Below are positions 45,570-57,509 of a stretch of 64,000 nucleotides of DNA, in pieces. The position numbers were made by a program, and so were the translations under genes. Positions within the stretch are counted from its first letter, which is position 1. Every line of letters begins with the position of its first letter. Source of the stretch: Neurospora intermedia. Lineage: Eukaryota > Ascomycota > Sordariomycetes > Sordariales > Sordariaceae. The notes beneath the pieces are model-generated. The model was not told where the DNA came from. It made no database searches and saw nothing but the letters and a program-made list of their open reading frames with translations. The DNA is taken from contig BTPP01000004.1 of the NCBI GenBank assembly GCA_037102815.1, positions 2,480,001-2,544,000 of the forward strand, in the 5' to 3' direction.

Positions 45570-45718
45570 GAATTCGAAGCAGGGACAGAAAGAACCAGAT
45601 GACTGAATCCCTTGCTATCAAATGCTGTCCAGAACTCCTACCATGCCGTGACATAAGATTCTCAGAAAAAGATATTAAGCGGTTGGAGGGGAAAATGGCT
45701 GTGACAGCCCCGAGAGGT

Positions 45719-46970
45719 TTAAATGCTGGCGTGGTGCCCATGGCCATGTCCATGCCCATAGCTTTGGTAACGAGAATCCATTTCATAAGACTCGGAGCTC
45801 TCCCGGCTGCTGTAGTCAAGGACGCCTCTGTCGCTCATGGGGGTGGCATACTGCGGTGGTCGGACATCCGCGTCAGATTCCGGGCAATTGAGAAGGTTGT
45901 TGATTGAGGGCTCGACACTGACGCTGCGGCGGCTGGGCACGCCACGGCCTGGACCTGAGCGGCTGTAGTGTCTCGTGTGGGAAACCGAAACCGGTCGAGT
46001 TCGGCGGGCGATGGGTGACGAGTTGGGACGATAATGCTTCGCGGCCTCGGTCTCGGCCTTTGCCTGTTCGATGAGGAGGGGGACTTTGCGGCGACGGGCG
46101 TTGATGAACCAATTCGAAATTTGATCTGAAAAGCCAACAGTCAGTAAAGTGGTACTTACGAAGGAGACGCTGCTATCGGATTGTCTTACTCATCTGCATG
46201 TTTGTTTCTCTCATCATTTTTTGCTTCTCATCTTCGGTCGGATAGGGATGGTTTAGATGGCCGTACAGCCAAGCGTACAGCTTCTCCGTAACCTCCTTGG
46301 GAAGATTTCCACGTCTCTTGTTCTTGCCCCCATCGCCGCCCCGAGGGCTCACCGCAGAATCAGAGTGGCCCCCCCAAGGATGAGCATAGTGCAAGCGCTC
46401 GCTGCGGGCACGCTGTTCGTAGAGATTCTGCTGGGATCCGAGTTGAGGGAAGGGCCCATGACGGTGTTCTAGTGGGGGGTAGTAGGAATCTTGAGGATAC
46501 CCGTGAGGAGGGTAGCTATCCTGACGGTATATGGGCTGGTGTTGGCCATACTGAGGGTAGCCACGCCGTGGCTCGCTGTTTTGATGATAGCCGTTGTGTT
46601 GAGCAAAAGCGTCCGACGGTGGCAGACGCGGAAGCGGGCCATCTAGATGAGTACGTGCTCCAGAATCTTGCTGGCCATGACTATGTTGCGAAAAGACATG
46701 GATACTGGGGCTGGAGCCCGTTGTTGGCAGACGATCAGTGGTGTATCCTTGGGAGTGTCCACCATCAATAGTATCCTTGTGCGCCTGAGATTGCCGGCGG
46801 CCATAGTCCATGTCCAGCTTATCAAAATCTGGAATAATGGACCGGATGGGTGGCAGTGCTGAGCCGGGAGATGGAAGCGACCGCGGGTCACTCTGTGAGC
46901 TACTCACGTTCAGGCCATGTATTGTCTGAGGCCGGTGGTGCGGTGGATGATGATAGAATGATGTCGCCAT
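45719..46970 (-). CDS. bek-1: TALE/KN-type homeobox transcription factor
   Basis: Two exons, 46970-46190 and 46125-45719, give 395 residues. The 64-nt intron (donor GTAAGA, branch CTGAC, acceptor TTTCAG) splits the homeodomain just before recognition helix 3. The N-terminal 215 residues are rich in His, Pro, Gln, Ser and Tyr, with repeated PQD/YPQ patches, probably disordered activation sequence. The homeodomain (about 217-280) reads KNKRRGNLPKEVTEKLYAWL, then LNHPYPTEDEKQKMM with the three-residue TALE loop extension, then QISNWFINARRR, the KN signature. After it come basic and SP-rich stretches and a GHGHGHGHH tail. It should bind DNA in the nucleus. From memory, Neurospora bek-1 ('beak', perithecial neck development) is a homeobox gene close to pac-3, so I use that symbol, but this was not verified. 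The homeobox call itself is firm. Confidence 0.9.
46126..46189 (-). other. Intron of the homeobox gene
   Basis: 64 nt, donor GTAAGA, branch CTGAC, acceptor TTTCAG; phase-1 join makes the Asn of MNQISNWF. Confidence 0.93.
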
Positions 46971-49900
46971 CTTGGATGAAGTAAGAAATATCGAACTGGG
47001 AGGGCAATGGTCTCGCGGAACGTTGTGATGTGGTGTTGTCAGATGTCAGGCGCCCGTTAGACACAGGGTAGTGCTTCTATAGGAAATGGACGACTAGCGG
47101 CAACGAAGCCAGGCGTGTGCTAACACTCGATTTGTCAGTTTTGTCTGTCTTGACCGTTTTGTGTCAGAGGCACGTTACCTTTGGTCTTCAATGTTGACGG
47201 AAGAGCGAACTCAAGAGTGCTTGTGGGACAATATGGCACAGTGAAAAGTGACGAGGAGTGAAGGAAAAGGGCCCAGGTTTCTCTGGAGGATAGGTATCTT
47301 ATAAAAAGGTCAAAAAGAAAAGAAGCCCAATGTTGGTTGAGAGCCTTCACCTCATCGACTGCGGCGGAATTCCGAATAGGCAATTGACTAGATGACACTC
47401 GAGGTTGTTGGCATTGATGTGTATTGATATGTCGAGTGTCGACTTCTCTTGGCGTACACCTCTCGGAGCTGCAATATGGAACCTTTGTTGCTTAATATGT
47501 TGTTCGGGATTGTTGTGTGCAGATAAGTTGAACGCACTTGCTGCAGGATGCCTCTGGATCGCAAGTAGCCTTCAATGTGTCATTCGAGTGGTGTTCTGCG
47601 CTTTCCCACTGAGCTTCTCTGGCGGTTCTCACGGATGCTGCGTCTTTGCGAGAGGGCGCGCGTGTACCATCCATAGGCGGATGCAATGTCCTTCGTAGTA
47701 GGTATGTATCTCCCGTCTGGACGGAAAGGCGCCCAGTAGACACCGTTGTCAGGAGTCCCCCGGCATGTCGAACCCACGGCTCATAACGAACGAGAGAGAG
47801 AGAGAGGGGGGGGGGGGGAGGAAAAAAAAAAGTGAAAACCGGGGATGGGTTTTGGTGACAATAGACGGACGACATGGACAGGGTCCCAACACTGGTCGTC
47901 TCGGCATCACGCAACCTCTCTTAAGTGCTCTACTAGACGTTGAAGACATGTGGTATGGTATTGTAACAGGCCCGTACTGTATTGCCAGGGTGTCGCAATA
48001 CAAGTAATTACGTAGCATGGCGCATGGTTTGGCTGAGATGTCAATGCCGGTCGGTGCATGCACCTACCGGACAAGGGGCAAGGAGCACGGCCCAAGGTAC
48101 TACGGTACAGTGGTACTTTGGTCGGTACCCACGTCCCGGACATCCCAAGAGGCAACGAACTTGTACCTTCGCCTATCCCCCTCACATGCCAACAATTATT
48201 AGTTGTATGATACGCTCGTGGACGGGAATGCGGGAGATAGAGGGACCAGAGCCAAGTTATGCAATTCCTACAACTTGTAACCTGTGTTAAAGGCCCAAGC
48301 CTCCAACATCTTCCCATATTATAGGAGCGCCCTTTCCCCGAAACATGCCTCTGTTCATGATACAGGCACCAGCAAACCCAAGACCGACACTTGGGGAGAG
48401 AGAACTGGTTGCCAAAATGCAAAACACGTCACAGATTCGGCCGGGAAGCCATGCAGTGCACGCGTGTATCGCCGAGGAGAGATGCCGCCGGCGTGCCGTC
48501 CCGCACCTTGTCGAACTTGTTGAGGTGGCCTTGAAGCTTCGCAATGGCAGCGGAAAATCTGAGGACTGCACATCATCGGTGGTCATCTGCTAGCGCGTTC
48601 AGAACCGTGGGTTGAAATCCAGCTCAATAAAGCTCCCGCAGTCTATGGAGTGGACGAGGCTCCAGGTTTTCCTTTCCCCATGATGGAAAGGCTATGGAAG
48701 CTACTCATGATATCGACCGGCGCTGTTTGGTTGATTCCATCATGACAAACACTTGGCGGATCTGGACACACGGCAGACCCGACATCCACTGCAGACGCAA
48801 TCCTACGTTGCCGACCAGCTGGCGGCGTACCTGATCACGGCATCGACGGTAGATACTTGATTAACTTGAACTGATGTGGTTATTGTTCATAATACACTCT
48901 GTCCACTCCACCGGAACGTGAGGAGATTTCGGTGATGGAGGGGACGACCGGACTTCATCGGTCGCCGCTGGCTCGAGGAAAATTGCTACCAAGATACCTC
49001 TACGGGCGCCTCTTGGCGAACGCGAAGATGTCATGGGTTATGGCCCTGCCTCTAGACCCTTCGTTCTCATCTGCGAGATGTGCACAGGTGCGGGCCTCAC
49101 TTTTCTCGTTCCGCTCGCGAGGCTGGATTCAAGGTAATCTAGTAGTTCCATGTGTTCAAGCCAAAGTTGAGTTTTGGATGACCGCTTTGGAGAAAAAGCA
49201 GAAACCCATGATCACTACAATCGCAAGGAGTCATGCACACAACACCAGCGACATTACCAGATCCAGTTTTAAGCGTCCCATGGGCAACGCTGCAGAAACC
49301 CTTAGCAAAATGAGAAAATAACTTTCTTTTCATTCGCCTTTGCCCAACCGGGCCTGTTTCTGACGATTTGCTAGGGCACTGCTAGGCCTGTCAGGCTGCC
49401 TGGCTAAAAGATACTAGCAATTAGACTTGGTGCAAGTGAGGTAGCATCCGGAGCGGGCTCCGTCCTGATTGCAATTACATACCCTTACGTACAGGCAAGG
49501 GGCCATGGAACCTCTGCCAAAATTGCACTGTTTGGGTCTGCTTGAAGCTACTCAAGTACTGATATGTGCCAGAAAGCTGTAGGGTGATGGACTGGAATGT
49601 ATCTCGGCGCCTCGATACCAGAGGGAAAAAAGCAAATCTAAATCAGAAAACAAATTGCCTGAAGCCCTTCGAAATCGGGACTCAAAACTGCTCAGTCATC
49701 CGCAGATGACTACAAAACGTCGAATTAGCCCTCACTTCATCCAATAACTAACGTCCCGACTTTCTGGGCCGACCAAAACAGGCCCCAGGGCACTGGATGT
49801 CTGTAACGAACCCCTGGAGCAACCCCCGGGTAGACGGATGCACGGGGCCGGGGTACTGGAAAGGTTGTTGAAGAAGGGACAATCCAGTCAAGAAGGGAAA

Positions 49901-52900
49901 CGGAGGTGGCTCACCAGTCTCGGAACCGAATGATTCCCAAGGACTCTTTACGAATACCCGGCTGCCGCGCACTGTTCGACAAGCCAAGCAACCTTATTTG
50001 CCGGAACAGGGACAGAACTAGAATGGGATATATGTTTGCTCCCTATTTCGCTGAGCTGAGCACGGTAACACTTGAGGAACCGTTGTGGCGTAAAGCAGAC
50101 GACGGGAAGTAAGGCAACTTGCTCGTCGGGGCTTCCCATCTTTGCCATGTCATAAAGGATCATGGCAGCGATCACCGACCATCGAACTGACATGCGAGCG
50201 AATTTAATGAACCGCTCCTCCTCTCCTCAAAGAGACGCCTTATACTGGTGCGGCAGAATCCTCTGTTCGTCCCATCGGCCTATCATGATACCTGCAGCAG
50301 CAGCGAGTGTCAAAGATCCCCGAAGGACACGACACTCACAGGAGAAATCGGATCGGATCAGGGAATAAGGCAGGCAGAAAACCCAGCCAGACCGGACCAC
50401 CACCGACCCTCTTTCTCGTCTTCTCACCAACCAAGAGGTGGTCTGCTGAACACACACACAGAAAGCTGACACTGCAGGAGTGACAGTGACAACGGTGACA
50501 GTGACACAGCAAGGCTCGTGGCCGCCGCCGCCTTCTCCGCCGCCGCCACCACCATTACCAGTAGCAAACCTCCTTCGTTCGTTCGTCGAGAACCCTTCTC
50601 CAGCTTTGCCAGAAAACGGGTGAGCTGTTGTGAATCTGACATCCACATCTTGACGTACTAGCCCCCCCCCTCTTCACGATGCACGATCTCGTCAACATGC
50701 CTATGGTGTGGAAGATCTCCGATGCCTTGTATACGCACTTCTAGTACCCGGGTCCGTATGCGAGCCAAACTGCCCAAGGCTTTTGCTGACCACTCGTTGA
50801 AGCGCCCCCAGCTGCCCTCCAAGCGTCACCCGTTCATGAGTGCACTGAATTGGCGGTGAACACACATCTTCCAAGGCTCGGCGACATGCTGGGTTCCTGC
50901 AGTGGCAACATGAATCCGTATGCATGATGGCCTCGATGGATACGGTCGAGAATTCGAACGAGGTAGATAGCAGCTATGGAAGCCTCAGTTACCGAAACCG
51001 TGATGGACAATGAACCGCCTGACGACAACTGGCATTTGGTTCAATAACTCGTTGCGGAACTTCCCTCCCTGATCTTATGTTGTAGGCTTCGAGTGACCGA
51101 CATCATGGCTTCAACAGAAACATCATGAGAAAAGAAACGCCACAAACTCAAGCTATCGGAGGACTGCTTTTACCCCCCAAGCAAACCCATCCGGATTAGT
51201 CCATGTACATTTTCGTGGAAACAAAACACGGAGTTCCTTTAACGGCAGAAACCCGCAAAAGCATCTGTCGATACCCACGATGGCATATCCAGCGACAGGC
51301 AGAAGGGGAGTGGGGTAGATATGTCAGGCACGCACACACAAAAGAAAAGAGGTTTCAAAATGATACGCCCACCGAAGGCCCGTCAGGTATGTATGTTGCT
51401 GTATGTGGAATCGCGGGATCGGGGGATCGGGATACGGTTGGTTTCTGCATGGAGGCTCAGCAACGGTTTTGCTTGCCTCCTTCCGTTCCCTTCATGTGTG
51501 TGCTGGCGTTGCCGCTAGTGGTATGTGCTAGGTCAAATGGGAGAAAAGATAATGATCCGTTATCCGATCCATCAAGAGAGCTTCCAGCTTTTCTCGGAAC
51601 ATTTCATCCCCACGCTGGAAGGCAAGGTGGGATTGAATGGAAGTCCTTTCGTTGCTTCCGTCCGAGAATAAGGCATGCTGCCAAGCTTGCCCCCCACGCA
51701 AAGTAGGTTCTACAGATGGCCGCCTCGCACGGGGGCGAGGAGTGGAAAGAAAAAGAGAACGAGAACGAAAATGAGAATGATATTGGTTGAGATATGCCGA
51801 TGGCAGAAACAGAACACAGATCAATCATGCTGGAGGAAAGGAAAGGACAATGACAATGGGTGGGTCGATCCCGCTTCCGAAGATCGCCATATGAAAACCC
51901 CCAAGCTGCAGGGGTTTCTGGATCGGGTATTGCTGTCAAGGCCACCATGACATGATACTAAGTGGACGTGAAGTGTCCAGCCAACCAAACAGTGAGGGAA
52001 CATGTGCTGTGTTAAAACAGTCCATCTACCAATCCCGAGGATGGAAACCTGAACGCTCCGTTTCGTGGCCAAATACCCTACCCGACCAACCAACCTCCAG
52101 GAGCCTTGACGGAGAGCACCGCGCATGCGAATACTGTGTCGTATGTCAAGGCGACCCAACGCCGCGGTATCACAGTGTTTTCTTGTCCGAGTTCCAAATC
52201 AACTTTGCGGTAGACACACGTTGTCGAGTTTGGTGGAACGAATCCATGTTGGGCAAGTACACCACAAACGAACGTAACTTCTGGGCAGCAATCGCCTCGT
52301 TGAAACGGTCTACGACTGATCCCCTGGTTGCGAATCTGGCGAGGTCCAGTCTTCACGACACGTTCCGTCTTCTTTCCCTGGTTACAACTCGGTTAGCCGC
52401 GTGTACTATACATGGAGCAATCAGTTGGGGCAGAGGTGACACGAGAGGCATGCGGCGCTCTCTTCGTCCTGGCACGAATGCAACGGTAACCGCCTTTCTG
52501 GCCGATACAAGATTTTAGACGGTGAGAATCCACGGGCGTCGACAGGCCCAGCCCGTACCTCTGCCAGATGATTTCTCTCTCATGTGTACACAAGGATTTG
52601 TTTTGTTCACCCTTCTGTGTGTCCCAACCGTAGAGAACCTTGGGATGATTCCATGTCGGAGGAACCGTTCTTGAGTTTTAGCCGTTCCGGAACAGCTCTC
52701 GCTGCCTTGGCATGTTCGACATCGGTTTGCCGATTATACGATGCTACACGGACACGCAAGCGAGAAGCTTTGTCACCCCGACGAACCATGGAAGCTTATA
52801 TGTATTCGTCGTCGTCCAAGGCTGGCTGGACTGGCCCCCGTATGGAAATCTTGTGCACCGCCAACAGGAAAGCGTTTCGCGACAGTCTGTCATTGATGTG

Positions 52901-55900
52901 TCAGTCACACGAAAGGTGCTGTTGAACACTCAGAGATCTGGACCTGCTTGCCTACCTGCCACATCTGACTTCTTTCACATACCTGCGGCGAGGCGCCAAC
53001 GGCTTGCATGCAGTCCTCCATATCAGCCTTTACGCAGATTGCCTTGACCATTCTGACTCGGCTCCGGGGGGGTTCATCATTGTTCAATCCCTTACAAGAA
53101 CGACACGGCAATCAGCGTGTATACGCACCTACAACCTGACCATCACTCCCTTTTTCCCTTGTACCAGGTTGCCTCGTTGTTCTCAAAGGTCTCTAGCGTC
53201 TACATTCGTAGACACAGGTCGATGTCCATTGTTGCACGGGTGCGTGTTCGGTTGCCGGCTGATTGTTTCCCAAAATATGGTGACTCACGTCATGCCGTAC
53301 CGAACGACGAACTGCTTTCCTAGGCCAAGAAGGGATTAGCTTTATACTTCAACCTTATATCAAGGAGACTGTTGAAGGATGATAGTTGATGATGAAGTGT
53401 AGTTGGCCTAGGGGTGCTGGAATGTGAATCAACAATAGCCGTGTCCCACCGCCTGACTATAGTCCGCAAGCTTACCTTGGCCCATTATCATGGTAAACAA
53501 GGATACACAAAGGCGTTATTTCCGGTCAACAGGGGATGCCACCTACAGAATGCATCTGACCGTCATTGTAACAGTGGGAGGAGTGGTCATGGTGGTGAAG
53601 GAGACTGACCTGATGCGAACGCAAGCAATAGCAGACCGCACACCTTCAACAACGACTAAAGTCCAACCAGATGTAAGCCCAATTTAACATTGGAACCGCT
53701 TGAGGGTGTAACCTTGAAAGTTCATCAAACATGCTGCCTTGTTGCTCAATTTGATTTGGTTACCTTTTCCGCCAGCAACCCAACTGGGCGAACCGCATAT
53801 TTGACTGTGTGTGTATCTTTTCCAACCTTACATCCAGGCGTTTTGTTCTAACCGAAGTGATTCAGAGTCCAGTAGGTATATCAGCGATATATCATTGCGA
53901 AAACGTTCTTGAAACTGGGTTAATGGGTCTCGCTTCCAAAAATTATTTGACAGTAACCCCAGCGGACGGGAAAGTTCACAAGTCATGTTATTATGGTAGC
54001 AATACGTACCAGTACGAGCAGGTATAGTACTCGATGCTCCGCACGAACGAACTAGTATTGGTACCAGTATACGTCCTACTACCGACATGCGGACATCTAG
54101 CATCGCGTGGCCTAGCGAGCGGGACGTTACGACCCTGTTGACACTTATTGCCTGCTAATTGCCCTAATATGGCCTTGAAGTGCCTCTGACCGATAATGAC
54201 ACAGGGGACGAGGTTGTTGATCGTACCATAGATTCGTCATCCGACATGGGGGTTGCTATCCTAAGTGATGGTTGCCGTCACATTCGGATCAGTGCCTACA
54301 ACAGAGGTTATATTGGCGGGAAGGAGACTATACTACACACGTAAGAAAAAATCACTCAAATTGGTAGGTGTCAGGGAGGCCATTAGGGTTTACCTTGGGT
54401 GATCTTTGACTTGCATAGGCGAAACCTACAGGCAGCTCACGGGTTGATGGTTCATTCAGTGGGTGCGAACATGACCGCATGGGTATTGGTAGCCCGGCAC
54501 AAGAGGCAGGGGCAAGATGACAGGTTTTCCCCATTGATTGATTGCGTCTGCTGGCTGTCATGTTCGACAAGTGACAGGCGCCAAGATCTTGCAAAGATAC
54601 CCTCACGTAGCGTGGCAGCCAATGCGTGTGCTACCCTGTCTCCCTGTCAGTATCTCCTGTACCGGTGGGTATGAACAGGGCTCAGGTGCGGAAGTGTGAA
54701 CCGTTTTCAGATGCCCTAGCCCGAAATCCCCCTCCACACTCGTGTGGGCGCGTGGGGATGGGACATGACATACTGGTTGGACATAAATCTGTCGTTTCCT
54801 GATCATGTTCTCATTGTTCCCTCCCCATGTTTTTTTTAATTTTTTTTATTTTTTTTCCCCGTGGTACTTGTTTGGGTTGTCGGTTGTCGCAGCGATGTGC
54901 TCCTCGAGCTCGGTTCTTTCCGCGGCTGACAGCTAATCGGTCGTTGCGATGAACTATGGATGCAATCCGAAGACGAACGGAACCAATGGCCGAAGGACGA
55001 AAGCACTTCTGCTTGGGCCATGGTTCCCACTTGACAGCCGAGGTCTCGAACAAGGCCTTGGCGAGGGACTTGAAGGTTATCTGATGAACCTAGCTAGATG
55101 AACCGGGGTCAGCCAGCATCAGACTGGAGCGACATGAGACCAGGACAAAGGGAAGGGGCAAAAGATCCCGGCCTTCGACGTGGTCAAGCGCTCGACACTG
55201 ACAGCAGCAGCACTTACAGTAGGGATCCCTGGACTCCCCCGGAAGGAGAAACATGTGCCGCCCCGGGCCTTCGCCTCAGTCTTGGAACCCCGGCCCGTTC
55301 TCTCTGTCCAGTGTTCGGCCAGTCCTGAAACGCCTACGCAGTAAACGACGCGAAAAGGTCGCCGATGTCGACGGACCCCGCCAACGACGTTGCCGAGCCA
55401 GGTACGAATCAGAGTACCATGTCTCCGCCTACCCCAGGTGCCCGCGACGCCTGAAGCTCGGACCACCCATCAAAGCCATACAACAACACCGCAGAGTCCC
55501 AAACGGCAACTCTCCCAAAATGACGAGCAATTGCGCAGGCCAGGACAAAATTGAAGCGCGGGTCTCGATGATCGATTACTCAGCACTTCGCAACTTCACC
55601 CATGTAGGCAACTCCTTTATGCCATACATACCTCTACCCTCCCGTCACTCGGCCTGGTGGTGAACGACTAAGAAGAAGCGAGAAGCAAGCGAGCTCGGCA
55701 GGTGAACGAGTCGTGCACAATCCGCATCATGCAACCTGGGCAACAAGCGCGGAGCGAAGAGGTGGGTCACCGTGTGTGGTCGAGCGAGCGCGGGAATTGG
55801 GAGGATTGGGGGTTTGTGAGCTCGACTTGTTTGGCCTGGTGCCAGGAAGTGACCGCAGCGCCCACTTCACGAAATGCCGGTGGGACTAACTGCTATCATG

Positions 55901-56128
55901 GCCCACCGAAAATTGTCGGTTGTCGTCAAACTCTGCCCATCCGCGCTTTCCCCCGGTCACAAGAAAGTTTTCGTTTCCTCGTCACTCGTCCCTGTGCCGG
56001 GAAGCCCCTTGCGAGTCACGGCTGTCAAAAGATGCTTGAATGGAAAGGGTGTATGGTGGTATGGTAACAATGGTATTTTTGGTATCGCAAGTACGATACT
56101 GAATCAGATACAGGCGATGGAAACTACC

Positions 56129-56146
56129 TACCTCTACCTAGAGGTA
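56129..56146. repeat. Inverted pair of the 8-mer TACCTCTA
   Basis: TACCTCTA and TAGAGGTA face each other with only CC between them, making a small perfect hairpin or a two-fold binding site. Confidence 0.8.
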
Positions 56147-57463
56147 CGACAGCCTCCCGCGGTACCGCGAGTCCTTGTATAAGCCATCTTGGCACGATCT
56201 TGGTCAATCTCCATCTATGCAAGCTCTGATGGGTTCTTTAGCCCACACCAACATCGTAACGAGCAGCATCCAAGTCGACATCAACAAGGGCAAAGCAAAC
56301 AGGCACCTTACCTATGTATTTCTTTCCAACCACTGACACAGGCGATCGAAACAATGGAAACAATGGAAACTGGGAAAGAGCAAGGACAGCGCCTCTACGC
56401 AAGGCAGTCACGGTCATGTATGTATACTGCGCATGTATGTACCTGTCACTTCCACTTTGCGGGTCCTCCTCTATCCACCCATCATAGGTGTGAAGCGGAG
56501 TGAGTAGGGTTGTGCCTTGATGCAGCTGTCATGTTTCTTATTAGTGTGGAGTAAACTGGAGTTGATCTAGGGAAGATGCGGGATGCTGGATCACCCTTTT
56601 GGCGAATGGCATGCTTCCTGATGCTCATCATTAGCCGTGGGTTTTCGTCCTGTCGGTTATTCAGCCCAGGCTCTCATCAGAGTTGCGCGAGCGAATATGT
56701 ATATCGCGCAAAAATTATGGGGTTTACTAGTGGTGGCTAGCCGTTATCTGTCGTCCTGGGGTGCGAAGTCGAGGAAATAGAACAGGGCCTGGATGAATCG
56801 ACCAAGCTTTCACTCACACAGTCTGCCATCCAGTTCGTTGTTTCTACCACACTCTCCCCTTCCCCCTTTCGTCGTCCTTCCCTTCTCGGATACTTTTGCG
56901 CATCCGAGACATTGCTCCATCATTCTTGCCACGCCAGTAGAGACACCAAGGGTTGTTTCCCATGTCCATATAGCATGGCTTCTGTGGTTCCGTTTAATGC
57001 AGCTGCTGCTGACGACTGGCGCCTGCTCTTCTGGGCCTCTTCGGTAAAGAGGTGAGAGGCGCAACCCTTTCCTTGGTCTGATCCACACCGATCCCTTTTC
57101 TCCAGGACCTTTGCCCTCTATAGAACCTAAGCTCACCGTGACATTGACGGCCTGGTCGGTTATGGTGATGGAGTTCCATCAGTCACGCTCCCACTTGATA
57201 GGTACTACAGACTCGAAACGGGGAATCGGGCTCTAGTTCGCCGCTGTGGTTCGGTCGAGGTCGTTGTCAGGACGATTAGGTTACTATCAAGGCACAGGTG
57301 ACAGGTAAATATGTGCATGTATGAGCCTGGAAACATCTCATGTGCACAGACATGCTGCGACAGTGACAACGCTCGTTTGACACTTGACATTTTGACACTG
57401 CCGCTCACGCGCCCCGGCTGGTAGTGACAGATGCAAAAGAAAGACAGCTTACAATGGGCAACG

Positions 57464-57507
<44 letters not shown>
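57464..57507. repeat. 44-nt poly(A) tract
   Basis: An uninterrupted A run in otherwise ordinary non-coding DNA. Confidence 0.95.

Positions 57508-57509
<2 letters not shown>

Larger units (their letters stand above)
39944..45718. other. Gene-free region between tRNA-Glu and the homeobox gene
   Basis: 5.8 kb with no supported protein gene. It is rich in simple repeats: a CAGT microsatellite, the 69-nt poly(A), a T20 run, A19 and A16 runs, and a short CCCACACTCG tandem near 44661. TACCTCTA/TAGAGGTA 8-mers occur at 43067, 44162 and 44204. The right end should hold the homeobox gene's 3' UTR. Confidence 0.55.

Noticed and set aside
51952-52518. 188-codon plus-strand frame
   Set aside because: No domain, atypical amino-acid mix for a fungal protein, starts at a non-ATG-like context and lies in a region full of chance frames.
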